This document shows, one piece after another, positions 40,480-47,946 of a stretch of 64,000 bases of DNA (the first letter of the stretch is position 1; each line of letters starts with the position of its first letter). The position numbers and the translations under genes were made by a program. The notes beneath the pieces were generated by a model. It had not been told where the DNA came from and made no database searches. It was given only the letters and a program-made list of their open reading frames with translations. This DNA comes from JAIQFR01 sp041494445 (lineage in GTDB: Bacteria > Acidobacteriota > Polarisedimenticolia > Polarisedimenticolales > JAIQFR01). The DNA lies in NCBI GenBank assembly GCA_041494445.1, contig JBGQAU010000005.1, positions 1 through 64,000 on the forward strand, read 5' to 3'.

Positions 40480-41421
40480 TCAGACGAACAGCGAGCTCAC
40501 CGAGGAGTTGCCGTGGATCCGGGCGATCGCCTCGCCGAGGAGACTCGCCACCGAGAGCACGGTGATCTTCGGATCCGTGGCCTTCTCCTCCGACAACGGG
40601 ATCGTGTCGGTGACGACCACCCGGTCGAGGTGCGGGGTGGCGAGCCGGGCCATCGCCGGCCCCGACAACACCGCGTGGGTGAAGCACGCGGTCACCGATC
40701 TGGCCCCCTTCTCCTTGAGCGCCCGAACGGTTCCGGTGAGCGTCCCGGCGGTGTCCACGATGTCGTCGACGATCACGCAACTCCGGTCCTTGACGTCGCC
40801 GATCACGTTCATCGTCTCGGCGACGTTCGCCTCGATCCTGCGCTTGTCGATGATCGCCAGGGCGGCGCCGAGCCGCTTCGCGAAGAAACGCGCCCGCTCC
40901 ACGCCGCCGGCGTCGGGCGAGACGATGATGAGGTTCTCGAATCGCTCCCGCGCGATCCAGTCGAGGAGGACCGGCGCGGCCAGCAGGTGGTCCACCGGCA
41001 CGTCGAAGAACCCCTGGATCGCCGGGGCGTGCAGGTCTACGGTGAGCATCCGCTGGACCCCCGCCGCCTGGAGGAGGTCCGCCACCAGCTTCGCCGAGAT
41101 CGGCACGCGGGGCTTGTCCTTCCTGTCCTGTCGCGCGTACCCGTAGTACGGCACGACGGCGGTGATCCGAGCGGCCGAGGAGCGCTTGAGCGCGTCCACG
41201 ACGAGGAGAAGCTCGATCAGATTCTCGTTCACGGGATGACACGTCGGCTGAATCACGAAGACGTCGGTCCCGCGCACGTTCTCGAGGACCTGGCAGTAGA
41301 CCTCGCCGTCGCTGAAGCGCGTGAGCTTCAACTGCCCCAGGGGGATTCTGAGGTAGTCGCAGATCGCCTGCGCCAGGCGGAGGTTGCCGTTTCCCGAGAA
41401 GACCTTGAGCTCGCTCTTCAT
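40480..41421 (-). CDS. prs: Ribose-phosphate pyrophosphokinase
   Basis: Makes PRPP from ribose 5-phosphate and ATP for nucleotide, His and Trp synthesis. The 313-aa enzyme shows FSDGEVYCQVLENVRGTDVFVIQ, the signature DLHAPAIQGFFDVPVDHL and the PRPP loop VIVDDIVDTAGTLTG. The ATG at 41421 is used; a GTG directly before it is also possible. It follows tRNA-Gln by about 30 bases. Confidence 0.96.
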   Translation of the reverse strand: MKSELKVFSGNGNLRLAQAICDYLRIPLGQLKLTRFSDGEVYCQVLENVRGTDVFVIQPTCHPVNENLIELLLVVDALKRSSAARITAVVPYYGYARQDRKDKPRVPISAKLVADLLQAAGVQRMLTVDLHAPAIQGFFDVPVDHLLAAPVLLDWIARERFENLIIVSPDAGGVERARFFAKRLGAALAIIDKRRIEANVAETMNVIGDVKDRSCVIVDDIVDTAGTLTGTVRALKEKGARSVTACFTHAVLSGPAMARLATPHLDRVVVTDTIPLSEEKATDPKITVLSVASLLGEAIARIHGNSSVSSLFV

Positions 41422-41452
41422 CACAGGACCGCCCGCCTCGCCGCTCCGGACA

Positions 41453-41527
41453 TGGCTGGGGCGGGAGGATTCGAACCTCCGAATGCGGGTTCCAAAGACC
41501 CGTGTCTTACCACTTGACGACGCCCCA
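41453..41527 (-). tRNA. tRNA-Gln (TTG anticodon)
   Basis: The minus strand folds as a 75-nt cloverleaf with encoded CCA. Acceptor TGGGGCG pairs with CGCCCCA, the anticodon loop is CTTTGGA (TTG, reading CAA), and the T loop is GGTTCGAATCC. It sits 17 bases after spoVG and 31 before prs in the same orientation, so it is probably released by processing of an operon transcript. Confidence 0.95.
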
Positions 41528-41544
41528 GTACGGGACGCACCCCG

Positions 41545-41904
41545 TCACGGCCAGGGCGCGCCCCCCTCCTCGAGCGGATCGTACCCCGCCTCTTCCCCGG
41601 GAGGCCCGCTGCCGAGCAGGCGAACGCCGCCGGGCAGATCCTCGCCACCCTCCGCGAGAACCGCCTTGTACTTCTCGACGATCTGCTCCTCGATCCTCTT
41701 GCGCGTCTCGCTGTTCAGGGGATGGGCGATGTCCCGGAACATGCCGTTCTTCCGCTTCTTGCTGGGCATCGAGATGAACAGCCCATGGGCCCCCTGGATG
41801 ACCTTGATGTCGCTGACCACGAAGCAGTCGTCGAATATGATCGAGGCGAACGCCTTGAGTTTCTCTTCGTTCACGGGGAAAACCCGAACCTGGGTGATCT
41901 CCAT
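41545..41904 (-). CDS. spoVG: SpoVG-family RNA/DNA-binding regulator
   Basis: SpoVG, 119 aa: MEITQVRVFPVNEEKLKAFA, IIFDDCFVVSDIKVIQG, FISMPSKKRKNGMFRDIAHPLN, then a Gly/Pro-rich tail of about 25 residues. The family binds nucleic acids and acts as a global or septation regulator. ispE-spoVG-(tRNA)-prs is conserved in many delta-type and other GC-rich bacteria. GGGAG lies upstream of the ATG. Confidence 0.95.
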   Translation of the reverse strand: MEITQVRVFPVNEEKLKAFASIIFDDCFVVSDIKVIQGAHGLFISMPSKKRKNGMFRDIAHPLNSETRKRIEEQIVEKYKAVLAEGGEDLPGGVRLLGSGPPGEEAGYDPLEEGGAPWP

Positions 41905-41928
41905 GCTGAAGACTCCCTTCCCTCGGCC

Positions 41929-42834
41929 TCAAACGGGCCCACCGGCTGCCATGACTCGGGCCGCGTCCGGGACGGCGCGCGCCGGGAGGAGCCTCCATCC
42001 CGGGAAACGCGTCGCCATGCTCTTGAGCGCCCGCTGCAGCGAGCCGGAATCATCGAACACCCCGAACACCGTCGACCCGCTCCCGCTCAGCAGGGCCATC
42101 GAGGCCCCGCCGCGGAGCAAGCCGTCCCTGAAAGCCAGAAGAGCGGGGCACCGCTCGAAGACCCCGACCTCGAGGTCGTTGACTCCCCAGTGGAAGTCGT
42201 TTCCTGGCGATAACTTACCGGCCGTCGCGCGGTTCACGCTAACACCCTTCGGAGCGAGTGTCAAATCAGCGTCCGCCCACGCGTACGCCTCCGTCGTGGA
42301 GATCCCGAACGGCGGAACGCCGAGCAGGAAGCGGAGGGGACCGGCGAAGGGCCGCGGGGCGATCCGGTCCCCCCGTCCTTCTCCCAGCGCCGTCCCCCCG
42401 TGCAGGAAGAACGGCACGTCCGCCCCGAGCCGGGCGGCGAGCGGCGTGAGACCTTCGACCGCGAGACCGAGGCCCCACAGCTCGGAAAGAGCGAGAAGGG
42501 CTCCCGCGGCGTCCGAGCTTCCTCCTCCCATGCCTCCCCCGATCGGGATCCGCTTCGTGAGTCTCATCGCGGCGCCAGCGATCACGCCGAACCCCTCCGC
42601 CAGCAGGCGTGCCGCGCGCATCACGAGATTCGAGGCGTCCTCGGGCACGCCGGGGTCGTCGGACGACAGCGTGATGTCACCGGCGGGCCGCACGAGAAGC
42701 GTGTCAGACAGGTCGATCGCCTGGAACACCGTCCGGATCTCGTGGTATCCGTCGTCGCGGCGGCCGAGCACGCGAAGCGCGAGGTTCACCTTCGCGGGGC
42801 AGCGCGCCTCGAGACACGCCTCGGAGGGGCTCAT
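41929..42834 (-). CDS. ispE: 4-diphosphocytidyl-2-C-methyl-D-erythritol kinase
   Basis: GHMP kinase of the MEP isoprenoid pathway, phosphorylating CDP-ME. The 301-aa protein shows CPAKVNLALRVLGRRDDGYHEI, the ATP loop PIGGGMGGGSSDAAGALLAL and LLSGSGSTVFGVFDD. Its ATG overlaps the stop of the LolB-like gene (ATGA). lolB-ispE-prs is also the order in E. coli. Confidence 0.96.
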   Translation of the reverse strand: MSPSEACLEARCPAKVNLALRVLGRRDDGYHEIRTVFQAIDLSDTLLVRPAGDITLSSDDPGVPEDASNLVMRAARLLAEGFGVIAGAAMRLTKRIPIGGGMGGGSSDAAGALLALSELWGLGLAVEGLTPLAARLGADVPFFLHGGTALGEGRGDRIAPRPFAGPLRFLLGVPPFGISTTEAYAWADADLTLAPKGVSVNRATAGKLSPGNDFHWGVNDLEVGVFERCPALLAFRDGLLRGGASMALLSGSGSTVFGVFDDSGSLQRALKSMATRFPGWRLLPARAVPDAARVMAAGGPV

Positions 42835-43457
42835 GGTCGCTCCGATTCGTCCGCTTCCGACCCGGCCGCAACCGCGCGGGGAAGCTCCTCGAGCGGCCGC
42901 TCGAGGACCCCTGGTGGTGCGGTGCCGGTGCCGGTTCCCGCCGCGATCTCGCCGCGGGTCTCGAGGCGCCTACGCTCGATTCGGAGCCTTCGCCCGCCGC
43001 TCCTGATCTCGAGCGCCTGCGGAAGCCCGGCGACGTGCTCGGGTTGGCGCATCACCTGCACGTCCGCGGGCACCGGATCGGGCGCGACGATGATCCATCG
43101 GACCAGATCTTCCAAGGGGACGGGGACGCCCGCCACCGCCTCGATGGCGGCACGGGAAGCGGGTCCGACGTAGGCCGTCCGCTCGCGGACCAGTGTGACC
43201 GCGAGACGACCACCGCCGCCGTCCACGATGACCTCGGGCCCCCCGACGGGCGGTAGGAACTCGGCATGCATCCGGTCCGGAAGGGCCGCCCAAAGAAGGA
43301 GCCGAAAACGCCTCGTTCTCCCGTCTTCGGCGCCGACGGAGCCCTTGTAGGTTCCGACGAGCATCGGCTCGGACCCTTCCGGAAACCGAACTCGCCGCTC
43401 GTGGCAACCCGATCCGAGGAGGACGGTCACGGCGAGCAGCGCCGCGGCGGCCCTCAC
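42831..43457 (-). CDS. LolB-like outer-membrane lipoprotein
   Basis: A 208-aa lipoprotein: MRAAAALLAVTVLLGSGC places the lipidated Cys at 18. The body, with GTYKGSVGAEDGRTRRFRLLLWAAL, FLPPVGGPEVIVDGGGGRLAV and VPVPLEDLVRWIIV, resembles LolB-type sandwiches that receive lipoproteins from LolA at the outer membrane. The call rests partly on position directly before ispE. Start is GTG, overlapping the TPR gene stop (GTGA). Confidence 0.68.
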   Translation of the reverse strand: MRAAAALLAVTVLLGSGCHERRVRFPEGSEPMLVGTYKGSVGAEDGRTRRFRLLLWAALPDRMHAEFLPPVGGPEVIVDGGGGRLAVTLVRERTAYVGPASRAAIEAVAGVPVPLEDLVRWIIVAPDPVPADVQVMRQPEHVAGLPQALEIRSGGRRLRIERRRLETRGEIAAGTGTGTAPPGVLERPLEELPRAVAAGSEADESERP

Positions 43458-45469
43458 CGCGGCCCGGGCAGGGCGGCGGGGGGGGCCCCGCGGGACGGAT
43501 CGGTCCCGCCCTGGGAATGGCCGGCTTCCCTTCCCGGCTCCGAGGCAACCCGCGCGATCTTGGCCTTCAGCTCGTCGGCGTTGGGAGATCCGCTGTCCAG
43601 GGCGCGGCGCCACAGCGCCACCGCTTTGTCGCGCTCACCGAGCCGGTCGTAGAGATCGCCGAGGTGCTCGAGGACCGTCGCGTCGCGCGGGAACTCCTTG
43701 GCGGCGCGTTCCAACGGCTCGCGTGCCTCGGCGAACCGTCCCGAGCGAAACAGCACCCATCCGAGCGAGTCCAGGTACGCCGCGTTCCACGGGTCCACCT
43801 CGAGGGCGCCCCTCACGAAGCCCAGCGCGTCGTTGAGGCGCCGGCCGCGCTCGGCAAGACTGTAGCCCAGGTAGTTGAGCGCGATCGCGTCCTTCGGGTC
43901 GAGGCGGATCGCCTCGCCGAGCTCCCGTTCCGCCTCGTCGTATCTCTTCTCCCGATCGAGAAACGCCCCGAGGCCGAAGTGCGCTTCCCCGTTGCCCGGC
44001 TCCTTCCGAGCCCATTCGCGCAAGAGCTTCTCCGCTTCCTCCGCGTGTCCCGCGACGCGGTACGCCTCGGCGGCGCGAGCCCACATCGCGGAGCCGAGGC
44101 GACCCGCGGCCTCCTCGAACCTCGCCCGGGCCTTGTCGGGCTTGCCGGACCTCACGTAGGCCTCTCCCTCGAGCGACGCCGCGGGGCCGGTCTCGCCCTT
44201 TTCGCGGAGCTTCCCGGCGAGGAGGATCGCGTCCTTCCATTCCCCGGAATCGAGGGCGACCCTCGCGCGGATCTCCAAGCAGAGAGGCTCATCGGGCTTT
44301 TCGAGCGCGGCGAGCGTTCTGGCCGCCTCGCCGGGCTTCGACCGCCCGAGCCACATCGCCGCGATCCGCCGCCTTATTCCGTCGCGGCGCTCCGTGGCGT
44401 CCGGCTCGTCTGCGCTGACCGAGCGGAGCGCGGCCCGGAACGATTCCAGCGCGCCGTCGAAATCGCCCTGCCGGGAGAGAATCTCGCCCAGGAACAGATG
44501 AACTCCCGCCTGCCCCGGCAGGTCTCTCGCCAGATCGCGCAGGAGACCCGCGGCCTCGGTCAGTCGTCCGACATCGCCATAGGCGCTCGCGAGCTGGAAC
44601 AGCACGAGGCGGTTCTCCGGCGCGACGGACCGCGCCTTCTCGAGCTCGGAAGCCGCCTCTCGGCCGCGGCCGAGGTGGAGAAGCGCCTCGCCCCGCAGCA
44701 CACGAGCCGCGGGATGATCGGGCAACGAGGCGAGTACTTTCGAGCAGGCGGCCTCGACCGACGCCCACTCTCCCGCCCCCCCGCCCTCCCGGGCGAGGTC
44801 CCCGAGCAGCGGCACCAGCTCCTCCGCGCCGGGGTTTCCTTCGAGGAAGGAGGCGAGGCCGCGCACCGCCTCGGCCGTCTTGCCATCGCGGTCGAGGTAC
44901 TGGGCAAGGAGGCGCGCGGCGGACGCGTCGCCGGGACGACGGTCCGCGAGGGTCCGCACCGCCTTCGCGGCCCCGGCGGAGTCCCCCGCCAGCAGCTTGA
45001 GGCGCGCGAGGATCGGGAAGATGTCGTCGTCCGCATCGGGCGACCGCGCCAGCTGCTCGTAGAGCCGGATCGCTTCGTCGCGGGAGGCGGCGTCGCTGTC
45101 CGCCGCGACGGCGCGATGCGCGGCGAGGTCGGCGAGCACCCTGAGGGCGGTGGCTTCGCCGGGATCGCTCTCGATCGCCTGGCGCGCGAGCCGTTCGGCT
45201 TCCGCGCTCCGTCCCAGCGCGAGCAGCAGCGAAGCGCTCTCCGCGCGAAGCCCAGCGGACTGCGGCATCAGGGCGGTTGCCGTGCGGATCTCGCCGAGCG
45301 TATCCGACAGGCGCCCCCGGCCGGCCGCGAGCCGGGCCTTCATCAGGTGGTAATACGCGTCGCCCTGTTGAGCGACGGCCTCGGCCGAAGCCGTCGGGAG
45401 GCCCGCGGGCACCGATCCAGCCCGTGCCTGGGCGGAGGCGAGAGCCAGGATCAGCACCGAGGAGATCAT
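43454..45469 (-). CDS. Exported TPR-repeat protein
   Basis: A 671-aa protein with a short signal (MISSVLILALASAQARA-GS) and about a dozen tetratricopeptide units, for example LLALGRSAEAERLARQAIESDPG, AHFGLGAFLDREKRYDEAERELGEAIRLDPKD and LGDLYDRLGERDKAVALWRRALD. TPR arrays are protein-interaction scaffolds; partners are unknown. The in-frame part upstream of the ATG covers the S41 gene in another frame and lacks a start. Adjacent lolB-like gene suggests envelope biogenesis. Confidence 0.82.
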   Translation of the reverse strand: MISSVLILALASAQARAGSVPAGLPTASAEAVAQQGDAYYHLMKARLAAGRGRLSDTLGEIRTATALMPQSAGLRAESASLLLALGRSAEAERLARQAIESDPGEATALRVLADLAAHRAVAADSDAASRDEAIRLYEQLARSPDADDDIFPILARLKLLAGDSAGAAKAVRTLADRRPGDASAARLLAQYLDRDGKTAEAVRGLASFLEGNPGAEELVPLLGDLAREGGGAGEWASVEAACSKVLASLPDHPAARVLRGEALLHLGRGREAASELEKARSVAPENRLVLFQLASAYGDVGRLTEAAGLLRDLARDLPGQAGVHLFLGEILSRQGDFDGALESFRAALRSVSADEPDATERRDGIRRRIAAMWLGRSKPGEAARTLAALEKPDEPLCLEIRARVALDSGEWKDAILLAGKLREKGETGPAASLEGEAYVRSGKPDKARARFEEAAGRLGSAMWARAAEAYRVAGHAEEAEKLLREWARKEPGNGEAHFGLGAFLDREKRYDEAERELGEAIRLDPKDAIALNYLGYSLAERGRRLNDALGFVRGALEVDPWNAAYLDSLGWVLFRSGRFAEAREPLERAAKEFPRDATVLEHLGDLYDRLGERDKAVALWRRALDSGSPNADELKAKIARVASEPGREAGHSQGGTDPSRGAPPAALPGPR

Positions 45470-45513
45470 CGCAAGCCCCGGTATGGCCGCGCCCGCCCGC
45501 GGCGCACGGACGG

Positions 45514-46689
45514 TCAGGCCGCCTTCCGCAGCGGCTCCGCCGGTCTCGCGGCGCGAAAGTCCTCGATGGCGCGCTTCAGCTGCTCCTCGTCCGCGTCCTC
45601 CGGCTTCCCGGCGGGTCGAAGCACCCGATCGGGCGACACGCCGTCCCCGTTCCAGCCCCGCCCGCCGACGCTCTCCCACAGCAGGGCGGAAACGAGGAGG
45701 CCGGACCCGTCGGGCAGCTCGAACAGCTTGGGTTCCGCGCCCAGACCGTAGGTCGGCTCCCCGTATACGGTCGCCTGCCGCCTCGATTGGAGGAGCGCCG
45801 CGAGCGCTTCCGCGCCTCCCGCCGTCCCGCCGTTGACCAGAACTCCGATACCACCGTTCCATGCGTCGCCGGCGCCGGACGCGTGCAGCGTCTCGACCGC
45901 GCGACCGCTGCGGTCCTTCAGGACGAGAAGGTCCCCGCGGGTGAACAGGCCGGCGAGGCCGACGACGTCCCTCGGGCCTCCGTCCGCGACGTACCGAAGA
46001 TCGATGAGCAGCTTCTCCACCCCGCGTTCGCGAGCGCCGTTGAGGTCGGCGGCGAGATTCTCCGGCGCGACCCTGCGAAGATCGCTCACCGTCAACACAC
46101 CGACGCCGTCCCGGATCTCGACCCTATCGGGACGGTCCGTCCGCGCGGCGCGGCGCACCGTGAGCTCCTCGCGCTTGAACGCCTCGCGCGTGTGGAGAAC
46201 CATCAGCCGAACCGAGGTCCCCGGCGCCCCGCGCAACAGGCGCAGGGCCTGCTCCATCGAGAGATCGCGCAGGGATCGGCCGTCGATCCGCCGGATCTGG
46301 TCGCCTCGGCCGAGCCCCGCCGCCTCGGCCGGGGAGCCGGGTGCCACCGCCGTCACCTGAAGGGCAGCGTAGGCTTTCACGACGGTGAGCCCGGGATCGG
46401 CCGTGCCGGCGCCTTTGGCCTCTTTCCAGCGGGCGACCTCCTCCGGAGAGAGGTAGGCCCCCTGCGCGTCGAGCCCTCCCATCATCCCGTCGAGGGCCCC
46501 CTTGAGCAGCCCTTCGGGAGCCACCGAATCGACGTAATTGTCGAGGACCAGGGAGAAGACCTCGGAGAAGAGAACTACCTGGCGGTACGTCCCCTCCGTC
46601 GGAGCGACCCTCCCGAGGACGCTCCCTCCGAGCAGCGTCAGGACGACGAGCCCGGAAGCTCCCAGCAGCGCCAGACGACCCTTGGACAT
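45514..46689 (-). CDS. S41/CtpA-family protein with PDZ domain, apparently inactive
   Basis: A 391-aa protein with an N-terminal membrane anchor (LLGASGLVVLTLLGGSVLG), a PDZ domain (about 105-180, with PGSPAEAAGLGRGDQIRRIDG) and an S41 protease core. The nucleophile region reads VLVNGGTAGGAEALAALL, with Thr289 where CtpA has the catalytic Ser. EPTYGLGAEPK has Leu316 where the general-base Lys of GKG is expected. The dyad therefore seems lost. envC-ctpA pairing is conserved, so it may be a scaffold for cell-wall hydrolases. Confidence 0.83.
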   Translation of the reverse strand: MSKGRLALLGASGLVVLTLLGGSVLGRVAPTEGTYRQVVLFSEVFSLVLDNYVDSVAPEGLLKGALDGMMGGLDAQGAYLSPEEVARWKEAKGAGTADPGLTVVKAYAALQVTAVAPGSPAEAAGLGRGDQIRRIDGRSLRDLSMEQALRLLRGAPGTSVRLMVLHTREAFKREELTVRRAARTDRPDRVEIRDGVGVLTVSDLRRVAPENLAADLNGARERGVEKLLIDLRYVADGGPRDVVGLAGLFTRGDLLVLKDRSGRAVETLHASGAGDAWNGGIGVLVNGGTAGGAEALAALLQSRRQATVYGEPTYGLGAEPKLFELPDGSGLLVSALLWESVGGRGWNGDGVSPDRVLRPAGKPEDADEEQLKRAIEDFRAARPAEPLRKAA

Positions 46690-46773
46690 CCGCGAGCCCT
46701 TCCCCTCTCCGCTCCCCTGTCGAACGGCCTTCTCACAACCTACACTTCGCCTCGGACCTTGGCAACCCGCGAG

Positions 46774-47946
46774 TCAGCGGCGGCGGAGCCACGCGCTCGG
46801 GTCCACCGGCTTGCCTTCCATCCGCATCTCGAAGTAGAGGTACGGACCCCGTAGCGAGCCCGTCTCGCCGACCCGCCCCAGGACCTGGCCACGGGTCACG
46901 TCGTCCCCCGCCCCCGCCAGCAGGATGGAGGCGTGCGCGTAGATGGAGACGACGCCGTTGCCGTGGTCGACGATCACGGTGAGCCCGTAGCCGTGAAGCC
47001 AGGACGCGAAGATCACTCGGCCGTCGAAGATCGCCCGGAAGGCCTTCCCCTCGGGGGCGTCGATGTCGAGGCCCGGGTGCGGGACCACCGTGCGGAACCG
47101 CGGGTGGACCGAGTCCCCGTATCGGGCGGACACCGGCCCGTCCGCCGGCCAATCGAGGAGGCCGCGGAACTTCCGCACGTCGAGCGCGGGTCCCCTCGCG
47201 GCGCCTCCGAGCGTCTGCACGAGCTTTCCGAGCTCGCGGGATGCCCGCTCCAGGTCGTCGATCGCCTCCTGGTGCTTTGCGCGATCCATTTGAATCGCGT
47301 CGAGGAGGCGGGAGCGTTCCGCTCGGCTCTTCTCGAGCTCCGTCGCCGCGCGCATCGCTTCCGCGCGAGCGAGATCGAGGCCGCGCTCCTCCTTGATCAT
47401 CGTCTCCGCCTCCGCCCGGAGACGGTTTCCGTCGTCGTGCCAGCCCCTGAGAAGCTTCGCGTCGCGCTCGCTCAGGAAGGAGGCGTAGCGGAGCCCTTGG
47501 AGGTAGTCCCCCACGGTCCCTCCTCCGAAAAGGCGCCTCAGTTCCACGTCGGTGCCCCGTTTGTAGATCTCCCGGAGCCGTCCGGCGAGGATCCGCCCCC
47601 GCGCTTCCTGTGCCGCCTCGAGCAGCACGATCCGACGTCTTCGCTCCGCCAGGCCCGCGCGCACTTCCTCGAGTCGGAGGGAAGCCTCCTGTGCCTCGCG
47701 CGCCCGGAGGTTCAGGACGGCGCCGAGGCGGGCCACCTCGCCGAGGAGCCCCTGCTCCCGCCGGCCGAGCGTTTCCATCTCGGCGCGGAGTCGGAGAATC
47801 TCCTCCTGCATGGCGCCGCGCCGATCCGCGCGCTCGGCACCCGGCGTGCGAGACGCTCCGCCGCCGAGGGCGGCCAGGACGAGCAGCGCCCCCGCGAGTG
47901 CGCGCGCGCGCCGTGGGACCGGCCGGTCAGAATAGAGGTCGCCCAT
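46774..47946 (-). CDS. EnvC-like murein hydrolase activator with degenerate LytM/M23 domain
   Basis: A 390-aa exported protein. A signal-like N terminus is followed by a long coiled coil (about 45-245, typical of EnvC) and a C-terminal LytM domain. The first zinc motif HPGLD (H290, D294) and H338 (IYAHAS) are kept, but the HxH that completes the site is YLY (369-371). Such degenerate LytM factors activate amidases rather than cut peptidoglycan. The gene overlaps the preceding one by 20 bases and precedes the S41-like gene. Confidence 0.85.
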   Translation of the reverse strand: MGDLYSDRPVPRRARALAGALLVLAALGGGASRTPGAERADRRGAMQEEILRLRAEMETLGRREQGLLGEVARLGAVLNLRAREAQEASLRLEEVRAGLAERRRRIVLLEAAQEARGRILAGRLREIYKRGTDVELRRLFGGGTVGDYLQGLRYASFLSERDAKLLRGWHDDGNRLRAEAETMIKEERGLDLARAEAMRAATELEKSRAERSRLLDAIQMDRAKHQEAIDDLERASRELGKLVQTLGGAARGPALDVRKFRGLLDWPADGPVSARYGDSVHPRFRTVVPHPGLDIDAPEGKAFRAIFDGRVIFASWLHGYGLTVIVDHGNGVVSIYAHASILLAGAGDDVTRGQVLGRVGETGSLRGPYLYFEMRMEGKPVDPSAWLRRR

